Shown here one piece after another: positions 36,767-46,166 of a DNA stretch of 64,000 nucleotides. Every line of letters begins with the position of its first letter. The first letter of the stretch is position 1. This stretch comes from Burkholderiaceae bacterium (GTDB lineage: Bacteria; Pseudomonadota; Gammaproteobacteria; Burkholderiales; Burkholderiaceae_C): the NCBI GenBank assembly GCA_030695205.1, contig JAUYTN010000033.1:62001-126000 (forward strand), given 5' to 3'. The translations under genes and the position numbers were made by a program. Under the pieces are notes generated by a model that saw only the letters and a list, made by a program, of their open reading frames with translations, did no database searches and was not told the DNA's origin.

Positions 36767-38406
36767 GCCGAACGCTCCGCGACCTGAGGCCCGGAGGATT
36801 GAAAAGGGGTTGGTGAGACAGCACCCGCCAGGCACGCACGCAAGGCCTGCAGGGCATGGAGCTGATCTGAAAACGGATGGCGAACCCCGGCCACCTCCTG
36901 GGTGGTCTCGTGGCCTTTGCCTGCGATGAGCACGACGTCGGGCGGCGACGCCAAAGCCACCTGGCTGGCGATGGCCTGCGCGCGGTCGGCCACAGTGCGC
37001 ACCGCACCGGGGTGCCTCAGGCCAGCCTGCATGGCCGCCAGAATGGCCAGCGGGTCTTCGCTGCGGGGGTTGTCGCTGGTCAGGCACACCCGGTGGGCAT
37101 GGGCCTCGGCGGCAGCGGCCATGAGGGGGCGCTTGGTCGCGTCGCGGTCGCCCCCGCAGCCCACGATGGCGTGCAAGCGGCCGCCACGGGCAGCCGCCAG
37201 TGGTTGCAAGGCCTGAAGCGCCTGGGCAACCGCATCGGGGGTATGGGCATAGTCCACCAGCACCAGGGGCAGGGCCTGCTCATCGGCGGCGGCACCCAGC
37301 AGGGGGTTGATGGGCTCCATACGCCCAGGCACAGCGCTGAGCTTGCCACAGGCATCCACCGCCGCACCCAACCCCAGGCCCAAGGCACGCAAACTGCCCA
37401 GCACGCCCAACAGGTTGGCTGCGTTGTAGCGCCCCACCAGCGGCACGTCCAAGGTGTGCCGCTGCCCGCCCTCGGCCACCACCAGGCGCATGCCGTTGGG
37501 AGTGGCGGTCAACTCTTGCACCCACAGGTGCCTGGGCCGCTCCGCCATGGCCCCGCCATCGGGCGACAGCGACACCGTCCACAGCACGAGGTCGGCCCGC
37601 TCGGCCAGCCCGGTGGCCAGTTGCTGTCCGTGGGCATCGTCCACATGGACCACCGCTGCACGCAGGCCCGGCCAGTCGAACAGGCTGCGCTTGGCGTCCC
37701 AGTAGGCGGCCATGCTCGCGTGGTAGTCCAGGTGATCCTGGGTGAGATTGGTGAACACCGCCACCGCTAACCGGGCACCGGCCAGACGATGCTCGACCAG
37801 CCCAATGGACGAGGCCTCCAGCGCACAGGCCCGAACCCCATCGGCGTGCCAGCGCTGCAGCTGCGCCTGCAGCGTGATGGGGTCTGGGGTGGTCAGCCCG
37901 GTGGGCTGCAGCAGCGCCAGCGGCTCATGGGCGGGGCCGGGCATGCCCAGGCCCAAGGTGCCCGCCAGCCCACATGGCCGCCCCACCGCGGCGAGCGCCT
38001 GCGCCAGCCACCAGGCGGTGGATGTTTTGCCATTGGTGCCAGTGATGGCCACCACCTCCATGCCGTGGCTGGGGTGGCCACAGAATTCAGACGCCATTTC
38101 CCCGGCCAGGGCCTTGAGCCCCCACACAGCAGCCACCCGCTCCAACCCGGCACCCTCTGCCATGTCGGCCCACTCGCTGGACCAGGGCGTGGCCTGCCAC
38201 CCATCGGCCTCCACCAGGCAAGCCTGGGCACCGCGGCCCAGGGCATCGGCCACATGGCGACGCCCGTCGCCAGGAAACCCTGGCCACGCCACGAAGGCGT
38301 CCCCAGGCCCCGCCTGGCGGCTGTCCGCCACCAGACGACGCACACCGCGTTGGCGCAGCCAGGCGACGACCACCTGCACGCCGGTGAACTCGGCAACATC
38401 GGCCAT
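36763..38406 (-). CDS. murE: UDP-MurNAc-L-Ala-D-Glu--meso-diaminopimelate ligase
   Basis: It adds the third residue of the stem peptide. The 547-residue protein has the ATP loop [26 protein letters not shown], and CGGDRDATKRPLM. The specificity motif SDNPRSEDP is the DNPR form typical of meso-diaminopimelate enzymes, which agrees with a Gram-negative wall and with Mpl in the same window. The C-terminal 25 residues after the conserved AGKGHETTQ region are a non-conserved Ser/Pro tail. Its start overlaps the ftsI stop by one base. Confidence 0.97.
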   Translation of the reverse strand: MADVAEFTGVQVVVAWLRQRGVRRLVADSRQAGPGDAFVAWPGFPGDGRRHVADALGRGAQACLVEADGWQATPWSSEWADMAEGAGLERVAAVWGLKALAGEMASEFCGHPSHGMEVVAITGTNGKTSTAWWLAQALAAVGRPCGLAGTLGLGMPGPAHEPLALLQPTGLTTPDPITLQAQLQRWHADGVRACALEASSIGLVEHRLAGARLAVAVFTNLTQDHLDYHASMAAYWDAKRSLFDWPGLRAAVVHVDDAHGQQLATGLAERADLVLWTVSLSPDGGAMAERPRHLWVQELTATPNGMRLVVAEGGQRHTLDVPLVGRYNAANLLGVLGSLRALGLGLGAAVDACGKLSAVPGRMEPINPLLGAAADEQALPLVLVDYAHTPDAVAQALQALQPLAAARGGRLHAIVGCGGDRDATKRPLMAAAAEAHAHRVCLTSDNPRSEDPLAILAAMQAGLRHPGAVRTVADRAQAIASQVALASPPDVVLIAGKGHETTQEVAGVRHPFSDQLHALQALRACLAGAVSPTPFQSSGPQVAERSA

Positions 38407-40142
38407 CAGAACGACTCCTCCACGGCCTGCACCACAATTTGGGGTTTCACACCCATGTCGGGCTGCACCCCAAGGATGCGCAGGCTCTGCTGCACCGTTT
38501 CACTGAACACCGGCGCCGCCACCAGCCCGCCGTAGTACTGTCCGCCACGAGGCTCGTCCACCATGACCGCCACGACGATGCGCGGCTTGTCCACGGGGGC
38601 CAGGCCCACAAAGAAGCTGCGGTACTTTTTGTCGGCATAGCCCTTGCCCTCTTGCTTGCGGGCGGTACCGGTTTTGCCCCCCACGGAGTAGCCCATGGTC
38701 TGGGCCTTGGGCGCGGTGCCACCTGCCTCGGTGGCCAGCTGCAGCATGTGGCGCACGGCCACCGCGTGTTTGGCCTGGTACACCCTGGGGCCATGTGCCA
38801 GCTCGGACTGCTTGAGCAGCGTGGGCGAGATGAGCTCGCCATCGCGCGCAAACACGGTATAGGCCTGGGCCAGCTGAAACAGCGAGACCGACAGCCCGTA
38901 GCCGTAGCTCATGGTGGCCTGCTCGATGGGCCGCCACGATTTGTGGGCCCGCAAACGCCCCGAGACTGCACCGGGAAACGGCACATCGGGTTTTTGCCCG
39001 ATGCCGATGCGGTGGAACATGTCCCACATGTCGCGGGGCTGCATCTGCATGGCCATCTTGACCGTGCCCACGTTGCTGGACTTCTGGATGATTTCGGTCA
39101 CCGTCAGAGGCCCGTGGGGGTGGGAGTCGGAAATGGTGGCTCCACCCAGCGTCAGGCGACCCGGTGCGGTTTGGATGACGCTGTCGGGGCGCACCAGCCC
39201 TGCTTCCAGCGCCAGTGCCGCCACAAAAGGCTTCATGGTGGAGCCGGGCTCGAAGGAGTCGGTCAGCACCCGGTTGCGCAGTTGCTCGCCACTGAGGTGC
39301 TCGCGGTGGTTGGGGTCGTAGCTGGGGTAGTTGGCCAGAGCCAACACCTCGCCAGTCAGCACATCCATGACCATGACGCTGCCTGCGCGGGCATTGTGCT
39401 GGCGCACCGCATCGGTGAGTTTCTGGTAAGCGAAAAACTGGATCTTGCTGTCGATCGACAGTTGCAAGTCGGGGCCATCCTGCGGGGGAATGGCATCGCG
39501 CACGTCCTCAATGACCCGCCCCAGCCGGTCTTTGATGACCCGCCGCGAGCCCGCCACCCCCGACAGTTGCTGGTTAAAGGCCAGCTCCACCCCTTCCTGG
39601 CCCAGGTCTTCGACGTTGGTGAACCCGACCACATGGGCCGCCGCGGCCCCCTCGGGGTACTGGCGCTTGTAGTCTTTGCGCAGGTAAATGCCTTTGACGC
39701 CCAGCGCCTTGACCTGCATGGCGATGGGCTCGTCCACCTGGCGGCGCACCCAGACAAAGGTTTTTTCTTCGTTGGAGAGGCTGCGTTTGAGGTCGGCCAG
39801 GTTCAGCTTGAGCAGTCGGGCGACCTCTGGCAGATTGGGGTCGGCTTTGTCCACATCCTCGGGAATGGCCCAGATGCTTTGCGCCGCCACGCTGGACGCC
39901 AGGATCAGGCCGTTGCGGTCCAGCACCCGGCCACGGTTGGCGGGCAGCTCCAGGGTGCGGGCAAAACGAACCTCACCCTGTCGCTGGAAAAAGTCGTTGC
40001 CCACCACCTGCACATAGGTGGCACGCGCGCCCAGCCCGACAAAGGCCAGCGCCAGCGCGGCCACGATGAACTTGCTGCGCCACACCGGCGTTTTGCTCGC
40101 CAGCAAGGGGCTGGCGTGGTAGGCAATGCTGTGCGTGCTCAT
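38406..40142 (-). CDS. ftsI: Septal peptidoglycan transpeptidase (PBP3)
   Basis: The class B penicillin-binding protein that cross-links septal peptidoglycan. The 578-residue protein has one N-terminal membrane anchor (IVAALALAFVGLGARATYVQV), a pedestal domain, and the transpeptidase motifs SxxK (STMK in FEPGSTMKPFV), SxN (SSN in KSSNVGTVK) and KTG (KTGT in VGGKTGTARK). Its start overlaps the ftsL stop (ATGA). Confidence 0.98.
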   Translation of the reverse strand: MSTHSIAYHASPLLASKTPVWRSKFIVAALALAFVGLGARATYVQVVGNDFFQRQGEVRFARTLELPANRGRVLDRNGLILASSVAAQSIWAIPEDVDKADPNLPEVARLLKLNLADLKRSLSNEEKTFVWVRRQVDEPIAMQVKALGVKGIYLRKDYKRQYPEGAAAAHVVGFTNVEDLGQEGVELAFNQQLSGVAGSRRVIKDRLGRVIEDVRDAIPPQDGPDLQLSIDSKIQFFAYQKLTDAVRQHNARAGSVMVMDVLTGEVLALANYPSYDPNHREHLSGEQLRNRVLTDSFEPGSTMKPFVAALALEAGLVRPDSVIQTAPGRLTLGGATISDSHPHGPLTVTEIIQKSSNVGTVKMAMQMQPRDMWDMFHRIGIGQKPDVPFPGAVSGRLRAHKSWRPIEQATMSYGYGLSVSLFQLAQAYTVFARDGELISPTLLKQSELAHGPRVYQAKHAVAVRHMLQLATEAGGTAPKAQTMGYSVGGKTGTARKQEGKGYADKKYRSFFVGLAPVDKPRIVVAVMVDEPRGGQYYGGLVAAPVFSETVQQSLRILGVQPDMGVKPQIVVQAVEESF

Positions 40143-40453
40143 GGCGCACGCTCCAACGCAGGCATCTGCACCGGTGCGCCCACAGCCTCGCCCACATAGA
40201 AGGTGATGGCGGGGTTGGCCGCACGCATCTCCAGCTTGGTCATGGCAATGGACTGAATCCGCGCAGAGGTGGCCTGGGCACGCTTGTGCACCACCAGCTG
40301 CTCATGGTCGGCCTCCAGGCGGCGGGCCTGGGTCTGAGCACGGTCGAGCTGGGTGTAGAGGCGGCGCGACTCGTACTGGGTGTGCACCAGGTAAAAGGCG
40401 CTTCCCATGACCAGGGCCAGCAGCAACCAGTTGAGGCGAACCACAGCGCTCAT
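40139..40453 (-). CDS. ftsL: Cell division protein FtsL
   Basis: A small bitopic divisome protein that forms a coiled coil with FtsB. It has 104 residues from the ATG at 40453; the in-frame ATG at 40510 lies inside rsmH. One membrane segment (LNWLLLALVMGSAFYLVHTQY, residues 7-27) precedes a heptad-like helix (RRLYTQLDRAQTQARRLEADHEQL, about residues 29-52). Four bases separate it from the rsmH stop. Confidence 0.94.
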   Translation of the reverse strand: MSAVVRLNWLLLALVMGSAFYLVHTQYESRRLYTQLDRAQTQARRLEADHEQLVVHKRAQATSARIQSIAMTKLEMRAANPAITFYVGEAVGAPVQMPALERAP

Positions 40454-40457
40454 CTCC

Positions 40458-41375
40458 TCAAGCGGGCACGTCGGTGCGCTGGGCCACGCGCATGACGGCA
40501 CTGCGGGCACGGGGGTTGGCCCCCACCTCGACGGCGCTGGGCATGGTTCTGCCCAGCAGCTTCAGGCGCAAAGCCGCCGGGCCGGCAAACGGCACCCGCC
40601 GGTCCACCACCTCGCGGGCATGGGCCGCCATGAACTGCTTGACGATGCGGTCTTCCAGCGAATGAAAGCTGATGACCACCAATCGCCCCCCGGGGCGCAG
40701 CACCTTCAGCGATGCGGCAAGGGCTTGTTGCAGCTCTTCAAGCTCGGCGTTGATGAAAATCCGAAAAGCCTGAAATGTGCGCGTTGCAGGGTCCTTGCCC
40801 GGCTCGCGGGTTTTGACCGCGCCAGCCACGACTTCGGCCAGTTCAGCGGTGGTTCGAAGAGGGCCCCGTTCCTGTCGGCAACGATCAATCGCCTTTGCAA
40901 TCGGTTGAGCAAACCGTTCTTCGCCGTATTCACGTATCACCTCCGCGAGGGTTGGGATGTCTGCCGTCTCCAGCCACTGGGCCACGCTCTGGCCCCGGGT
41001 GGGGTCCATGCGCATGTCCAGGGGGCCGTCGTGGCGAAAGGAAAAACCACGCTGCGGATCATCGATCTGGGGCGACGACACCCCCAGGTCCATCAGCAAG
41101 CCATCGGCACTGGCAACAGGCAGGTCGGCCAGGTGCGCAAAACCCTCGTGGCGAATGCCCACCCGGGCGTCCGCCAGGGCCTGAGCCTCAGCCACGGCCT
41201 GCGGGTCTTTGTCAAACACCGTGAGCGCACCGCCTGCGCCCAAGCGGGACAGGATCAAGCGCGAGTGCCCGCCCCGCCCAAACGTGGCGTCGATGTAGTG
41301 GCCATCGGGCTGAACAGAAAGGGCATCGACCGCTTCATTCAGCAAGACGGTGCGGTGGGTCCACACATCGGGCAC
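40458..41375 (-). CDS. rsmH: 16S rRNA m4C1402 methyltransferase
   Basis: An SAM-dependent methyltransferase that N4-methylates C1402 of 16S rRNA. The 305-residue protein starts at GTG 41375 ([19 protein letters not shown]). Motifs: [36 protein letters not shown], and [17 protein letters not shown]. It lies 9 bp after mraZ, as in most dcw clusters. Confidence 0.97.
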   Translation of the reverse strand: MPDVWTHRTVLLNEAVDALSVQPDGHYIDATFGRGGHSRLILSRLGAGGALTVFDKDPQAVAEAQALADARVGIRHEGFAHLADLPVASADGLLMDLGVSSPQIDDPQRGFSFRHDGPLDMRMDPTRGQSVAQWLETADIPTLAEVIREYGEERFAQPIAKAIDRCRQERGPLRTTAELAEVVAGAVKTREPGKDPATRTFQAFRIFINAELEELQQALAASLKVLRPGGRLVVISFHSLEDRIVKQFMAAHAREVVDRRVPFAGPAALRLKLLGRTMPSAVEVGANPRARSAVMRVAQRTDVPA

Positions 41376-41384
41376 TGGCGATCC

Positions 41385-41813
41385 TCAGAACGAAAAATCT
41401 TTGAACACATCGGGCATCTGGCCCTTCATGGCCTCGGCCTCCTGGGCTGCGTAGGTGGAGGCATCCCACAGCTCGAAGTACGCACCCATGCCCAGCAGCA
41501 CCGCATCTTTTTGGATACCAGCAGCGGCCCGCAGCTCGGGGGAAATGAGCACTCGCCCCGTGCTGTCCATGTCCACATCCATGGCGTTGCCCAAAAAAAT
41601 GCGCTTCCACCACTGGGCCTGCATGGGAAGAGCGGCAATGCGCTCGCGAAACCGTTCCCACTCGGGGCGGGGAAACACCATCAGGCACCCATGCGGGTGC
41701 TTGGTGATGGTGAGCTGCCCGGCTGCGTTGGCGCTCAGCACGTCACGGTGCCGGGTCGGCACAGACAGCCGCCCCTTGGCATCGAGATTGAGACTGGAAG
41801 CACCTTGAAACAC
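41385..41813 (-). CDS. mraZ: Transcriptional regulator MraZ
   Basis: An AbrB-like DNA-binding protein that represses its own promoter and the division cluster in E. coli. The 142-residue protein starts at GTG 41813 ([24 protein letters not shown]) and has the two repeated SpoVT/AbrB-type segments, the second being [22 protein letters not shown]. It is the first gene of the dcw cluster; four GTG boxes upstream are its likely operator. Confidence 0.96.
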   Translation of the reverse strand: MFQGASSLNLDAKGRLSVPTRHRDVLSANAAGQLTITKHPHGCLMVFPRPEWERFRERIAALPMQAQWWKRIFLGNAMDVDMDSTGRVLISPELRAAAGIQKDAVLLGMGAYFELWDASTYAAQEAEAMKGQMPDVFKDFSF

Positions 41814-41833
41814 CGACCACTACCCCGCTGAAA

Positions 41834-41866
41834 CACTTTTCACCACTTAATTGCACTTCTTCCCAC
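41834..41866 (-). promoter_or_regulatory. Probable MraZ operator: four GTG boxes at 10-bp spacing
   Basis: On the minus strand the segment reads gtgggaagaa, gtgcaattaa, gtggtgaaaa, gtgttt: four GTG boxes whose starts are exactly 10 bp apart (plus-strand cac at 41834, 41844, 41854 and 41864). It ends 21 bp before the mraZ start codon. MraZ of E. coli binds direct TGGGN repeats with the same period upstream of its own gene; here only the first box keeps the full TGGG. Confidence 0.72.
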
Positions 41867-42152
41867 TTTATCAGGAAAAACAGGCGCCACCGCACCCGCG
41901 CGGCAAAAAATGGCAATCAAATCAACAACTTAGGGCGTATTTGTGAGCAAAAAAGACGCGACAAACCCTTGCAAATGAAGCACTTAGCGGACGCTGTGAA
42001 AGTGATGCCTCACGCAAGGATCCCACGCTGGGGCCACAACAGGCCCGTGGTTGCAAGGGGCGACATCGGCGCTGGGCAAGCCTCGCAGCGGGGGCGGCTG
42101 CGCGATGGTTGGACGCACCCACCGGCCAGGCGGTGGGATGCCAGAATTAGAA
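41867..42152. other. Intergenic region between the dcw cluster and hslU
   Basis: This forms most of the 390-bp stretch between mraZ and hslU. The part nearest mraZ (41867-41990) is AT-rich with several A/T tracts and should contain the mraZ promoter, but I cannot choose a convincing -35/-10 pair. The part nearest hslU (42000-42150) is GC-rich and has no ORF or RNA I recognise. Confidence 0.5.
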
Positions 42153-42197
42153 ACAAAAATAGCCCAAAGCGCTTGTCACACCTGGGTTTTAAGCTAT
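42153..42197 (-). repeat. 45-nt AT-rich interspersed element, copy G
   Basis: On the minus strand it reads atagcttaaaaccc, then gacaagcgctttgggctattttt, with aagcg 23 nt in. It starts 6 bp after the hslU stop codon and may act as its transcript end. Confidence 0.78.
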
Positions 42198-42203
42198 GCC
42201 TGC

Positions 42204-43547
42204 TTACAGAATAAACCGCGACAGATCTTCGTCTTTGCTCAGCTCGGCCAGACGGACATCGACGTAGGCGGCGTCTATGGTCACAGTCTGACCCTTGAGG
42301 CTGGCGGCATCGAAGCTCACATCGTCCAGCAGCCGCTCCATGACGGTGGACAGGCGGCGTGCGCCGATGTTTTCGGTGCGCTCGTTCACGTCATAGGCCA
42401 GCTGAGCCAGGCGGTGGATGGCCTCCGGGCGAAAGTCCAGGGTCACCCCTTCGGTGGCCAGCAAGGCCTCGTACTGCTTGACCAGGCTGGCGTGGGTTTG
42501 GGTCAGGATGGCCTCGAAGTCGTTCACCGAGAGCGAACCCAGTTCAACGCGGATGGGAAAACGCCCCTGCAACTCCGGGATCAGGTCGCTGGGTTTGGCC
42601 AGGTGGAAGGCACCGCTGGCAATGAAGAGGATGTGATCGGTCTTGACCATGCCGTACTTGGTGGACACCGTGGTGCCCTCGACCAGCGGCAGCAGGTCGC
42701 GCTGCACGCCATGGCGCGACACCTCACCGGCGCTGCCGTCGTGGCGACCCGCCACCTTGTCGATCTCGTCGATGAACACAATGCCGGTCTGCTCGGCAGC
42801 GGCCAGGGCCTGCTGCTTGATCTCATCCTCATTGACCAGTTTGGCTGCCTCTTCATCCGCCAGCAGCTTGAGGGCATCGGCAATGGTGACGCGGCGCGTC
42901 TTGCGCCGACCTTGGCCCAGGCTGGAGAACATGCCCTTGAGCTGCTCGGCCATGTCTTCCATACCGGCGGGCCCCATGATTTCGAGCTGGGGCTTGGTGT
43001 CGGCCAAGTCGATCTCGATCTCTTTGTCGTTCAGGCTGCCTTCGCGCAGCTTTTTGCGAAACACCTGGCGTGCGGTGCTGTCGGGCACCGGCTCCAGCAC
43101 CGCCGAGCCCCCCATGCCAGCATCGGACCGGGGCGGCGGCAACAGCACGTCGAGCACCCGGTCCTCGGCCGCATCCTCGGCACGGCTGCGGTGGCTGGCC
43201 ATGGCGACCTCACGGGTCTGCTTGATGGCCATGTCCACCAGGTCGCGGATGATGGTGTCCACGTCCTTGCCCACATAGCCCACCTCGGTGAACTTGGTGG
43301 CCTCGACCTTGATGAAGGGCGCATGGGCCAGCTTGGCCAGGCGGCGGGCAATCTCGGTTTTACCCACGCCGGTGGGGCCGATCATGAGGATGTTTTTGGG
43401 CGTGATCTCGGTGCGCAAACTGCCTGGCACCTGCTGGCGGCGCCAGCGGTTGCGCAGGGCAATGGCCACCGCACGCTTGGCCGATGGCTGGCCGATGATG
43501 TGGCGGTCCAGTTCGGCCACGATGTCCTGGGGCGTCATGTCGCTCAT
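42204..43547 (-). CDS. hslU: ATP-dependent protease ATPase subunit HslU
   Basis: An AAA+ unfoldase that feeds proteins to HslV. The 447-residue protein has Walker [16 protein letters not shown], Walker [13 protein letters not shown], the pore motif in [18 protein letters not shown] and the C-terminal RFIL tail that inserts into HslV. The start overlaps the hslV stop (ATGA). Confidence 0.98.
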   Translation of the reverse strand: MSDMTPQDIVAELDRHIIGQPSAKRAVAIALRNRWRRQQVPGSLRTEITPKNILMIGPTGVGKTEIARRLAKLAHAPFIKVEATKFTEVGYVGKDVDTIIRDLVDMAIKQTREVAMASHRSRAEDAAEDRVLDVLLPPPRSDAGMGGSAVLEPVPDSTARQVFRKKLREGSLNDKEIEIDLADTKPQLEIMGPAGMEDMAEQLKGMFSSLGQGRRKTRRVTIADALKLLADEEAAKLVNEDEIKQQALAAAEQTGIVFIDEIDKVAGRHDGSAGEVSRHGVQRDLLPLVEGTTVSTKYGMVKTDHILFIASGAFHLAKPSDLIPELQGRFPIRVELGSLSVNDFEAILTQTHASLVKQYEALLATEGVTLDFRPEAIHRLAQLAYDVNERTENIGARRLSTVMERLLDDVSFDAASLKGQTVTIDAAYVDVRLAELSKDEDLSRFIL

Positions 43548-44095
43548 GGGTTCAGTACCTCAACGGTGTGGTGCATGTTGGTGTAGATACAGAGTTCGCC
43601 GGCGATGGCCAGGCTCTGGCGAACCACCTGCTCGGCACTGAGGTCGGTGTGGTCCACCAGCGCCTTGGCCGCGGCCTGGGCATAGGCACCGCCCGAACCG
43701 ATGGCCACAATGCCGTGCTCGGGCTCCAGCACGTCCCCGTTGCCGGTGATGATGAGAGAGGCGGTGCGGTCGGCCACGGCCAGCATGGCCTCCAGCCGCC
43801 GCAGCACCCGGTCGGTGCGCCAGTCCCGGGTGAGTTCGATGGCCGAGCGCACCAGGTTGCCCTGGTGTTTTTCCAGCTTGGCCTCAAAGCGCTCGAACAG
43901 CGTAAAGGCATCGGCCGTGGCACCGGCAAAGCCAGCCAGCACCTGGTCGCGGTGCAGCTTGCGCACCTTGCGTGCGGTGCCCTTGACCACGATGTGGCCC
44001 AGGGTCACCTGGCCGTCGCCACCGATGGCGACCTGAACACCCTCTGGCGTTTGCCGGCGAACGCAAACAATGGTGGTGCCGTGAAATGATTCCAT
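43544..44095 (-). CDS. hslV: ATP-dependent protease peptidase subunit HslV
   Basis: The proteasome-like peptidase of HslUV. It has 183 residues from the ATG at 44095 ([15 protein letters not shown]). Compared with E. coli, where the catalytic Thr follows Met directly, here a propeptide MESFHG precedes TTIVCVRR, so residue 7 must be exposed by cleavage after Gly. Other conserved parts are [37 protein letters not shown] and [13 protein letters not shown]. Confidence 0.97.
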   Translation of the reverse strand: MESFHGTTIVCVRRQTPEGVQVAIGGDGQVTLGHIVVKGTARKVRKLHRDQVLAGFAGATADAFTLFERFEAKLEKHQGNLVRSAIELTRDWRTDRVLRRLEAMLAVADRTASLIITGNGDVLEPEHGIVAIGSGGAYAQAAAKALVDHTDLSAEQVVRQSLAIAGELCIYTNMHHTVEVLNP

Positions 44096-44267
44096 GGTGT
44101 GGGTTGGGGTGTAAAAACAAAAGAAACAAGGGACCTGACAGCCGGACCGGCCGCGCGCAGGGCGGGCAACCGGTGCCAACGATGCTAAAGGCGCTAACTT
44201 TCACGTTAACGGGTGGGCATGCGTCGGGCAGCGGCACAGGTGCTGGAGTGGGTGCCTCTGTGCGCCG

Positions 44268-46091
44268 TCAATCGTCTCGTGTGACCACCTTGGCGTACTG
44301 GGTGATGCCAATGACGTGGAAGAACGCCGAAATCAGGCGGTGTACCCCCACAAACTGAATCTCCTGCCCCTTGGCCTGGTAGGCCGACACCCAGTTCAGG
44401 ATGGTCCCAGCGGCAGAAAAATCCACCCTGACCAGAAAGCGGCACGAGACCACGAACACCGGGGATGCGCCCATGAGCCTGTCCAGCGCCGCCAAGGCCT
44501 CGGTGGGGTCGCCCAGCAACTCGCCGACCAGCTCACCCTGCACCGCCGGGCGGAACTGGAAGGCACCGGTGTTCAGCATGTCCAACCCGGTCGTGGCGGC
44601 ACCGGCCGCCTCGGCGCCCAGCACCTCGGTGGCAGGAAACTGGGTGTAGGTACCCACCGCCGCGGAATCGGCACCGCCGGTGCCGGAGATGGATGCGATG
44701 GCATGGCAGTTGCACAGTGGCGGGGCCCAGCTCGGCGGCGACACCTCGTACGTGACACAAAAATCCAGTGCGACCGACTCGAACTCATCGGCCAGTCCCA
44801 TGACCCTGAGCGCCGCCAGGCGCAAGTGCCAGCAGGCCTGGTCCACCGACGCATCGCCCGATGGGGTGATGTGCTGCAACACCGCTTGCAGCTTGGGCCA
44901 CCCCAGGCAGCGCATGTCCACCTCGCTGGCATCGCCCCAGTCGGCAAACAACTTGGCCAGGCGGGGCACCGCCAGGGGCTGCACCACCCGCAGCGCGGAC
45001 CAGTCAAGCACCCAAGGCGCGGGTGAGCGCTGCAGGAGACGCGTCAGCAGCATCACCGCATGGGCATCGAGGTCGGCGTCCGCCTGCCAGGTGGCGCGGT
45101 CTGAAGCCGCGCTGGCCACCACCGATTTGTCCATGCGCTGGGCAGCCTCCTGCGGCAGACAGACCCACTGGGGTGCCGAGCGGGAAAAGGCGGCGACAAA
45201 GTCCATGGCCCGCTTCTCGAACGGCTCAACCTGCCCGGTGGCGCGGTAAAAGTCAAACAGCGCCAGCCATTCGTCGGGGGTGGCGGCAGAGCCTTTGCTG
45301 ACGAGTGTGTCCTTGAGGCCTTGCTCGGTGGCGGCATCGTCGCCGCTGGCAAAGCGGATAGATGCCTCCTCAATCTCAGGGTCCATGGCCAGCTCTTGCA
45401 CATCGAGCGCGTAAAACTGGGAGGCAGAAAACCCGGAGTCTGTCGGCGAGACCATGCTGGCCATGGGCACCATCGCTGGCACTACCCCCGGCACCACAGC
45501 AGGCCCACCGTCACGCGCCACCGCCGCACGCTCTCCCGCAGTGAGGGGCAGGGGCTGGCGGCTGACGCCAGGCAACCCTGCATTCCCCCCCGAGGGCATG
45601 GGGGCCGTCATGGGGACCGTAGTGGCATTCAGGGGGACGGTGGTGCGGTAGGCCTGGCGGGTATCCTGCGCTGCGTCCCCGCCAGCATCTGGGGGCAATG
45701 TGGTGGGACCACCGACCTCGGCACTGGTGCGGGAGCGACTGCGCCACCACTGCTGCGACATCTGGGCTTCGATTTCATCGATTTTTTTGAGCGTGCCCAC
45801 CCGGTTATCGGGCTTGGAAGAGAAGCTGCTCTGGAAAAACGAGGGACGGCCGCCGTAGCCCTCTTCTTTTTTCTCGGCCTTGCTGCGGAGTTTGCGCAGC
45901 ATGTCGAATTCGCGCTTGCGCACGAAATCGTTTCGCCGCTTGCGCTCGATCATCTCCTTGAGCGCCTGCTGGCTGTAGCTGCTGTCCGAACCTGCCGACA
46001 TCGAGTCCAGATCGCCCCAACTGGTGGCGGGATGGCGAACAAACTTCGCCATCTTGGACAAAAGACCACTGGATTGGCTATCTTTGGACAT
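44268..46091 (-). CDS. Large protein with C-terminal STAS-like domain, function unknown
   Basis: A 607-residue cytoplasmic protein with no membrane segments. The N-terminus (residues 1-115) is Ser-, Lys- and Arg-rich and helical (ALKEMIERKRRNDFVRKREF); residues 120-200 are Pro/Thr/Ala-rich and probably disordered; the middle is helical. The last 100 residues look like a STAS domain: VVSCRFLVRVDFSAAGTILN followed by VGVHRLISAFFHVIGI. STAS domains act in anti-anti-sigma and transporter regulation, but no kinase or phosphatase partner is nearby. It lies between hslV and dksA on the same strand, with gaps of 172 and 75 bp. Confidence 0.78.
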   Translation of the reverse strand: MSKDSQSSGLLSKMAKFVRHPATSWGDLDSMSAGSDSSYSQQALKEMIERKRRNDFVRKREFDMLRKLRSKAEKKEEGYGGRPSFFQSSFSSKPDNRVGTLKKIDEIEAQMSQQWWRSRSRTSAEVGGPTTLPPDAGGDAAQDTRQAYRTTVPLNATTVPMTAPMPSGGNAGLPGVSRQPLPLTAGERAAVARDGGPAVVPGVVPAMVPMASMVSPTDSGFSASQFYALDVQELAMDPEIEEASIRFASGDDAATEQGLKDTLVSKGSAATPDEWLALFDFYRATGQVEPFEKRAMDFVAAFSRSAPQWVCLPQEAAQRMDKSVVASAASDRATWQADADLDAHAVMLLTRLLQRSPAPWVLDWSALRVVQPLAVPRLAKLFADWGDASEVDMRCLGWPKLQAVLQHITPSGDASVDQACWHLRLAALRVMGLADEFESVALDFCVTYEVSPPSWAPPLCNCHAIASISGTGGADSAAVGTYTQFPATEVLGAEAAGAATTGLDMLNTGAFQFRPAVQGELVGELLGDPTEALAALDRLMGASPVFVVSCRFLVRVDFSAAGTILNWVSAYQAKGQEIQFVGVHRLISAFFHVIGITQYAKVVTRDD

Positions 46092-46166
46092 GGGCGTCAG
46101 TGCTGCGGCGCACCGATCGGGTTGGCATACGGTTGAACACGTGGCACCACAGGGGGCCGCTGGACA

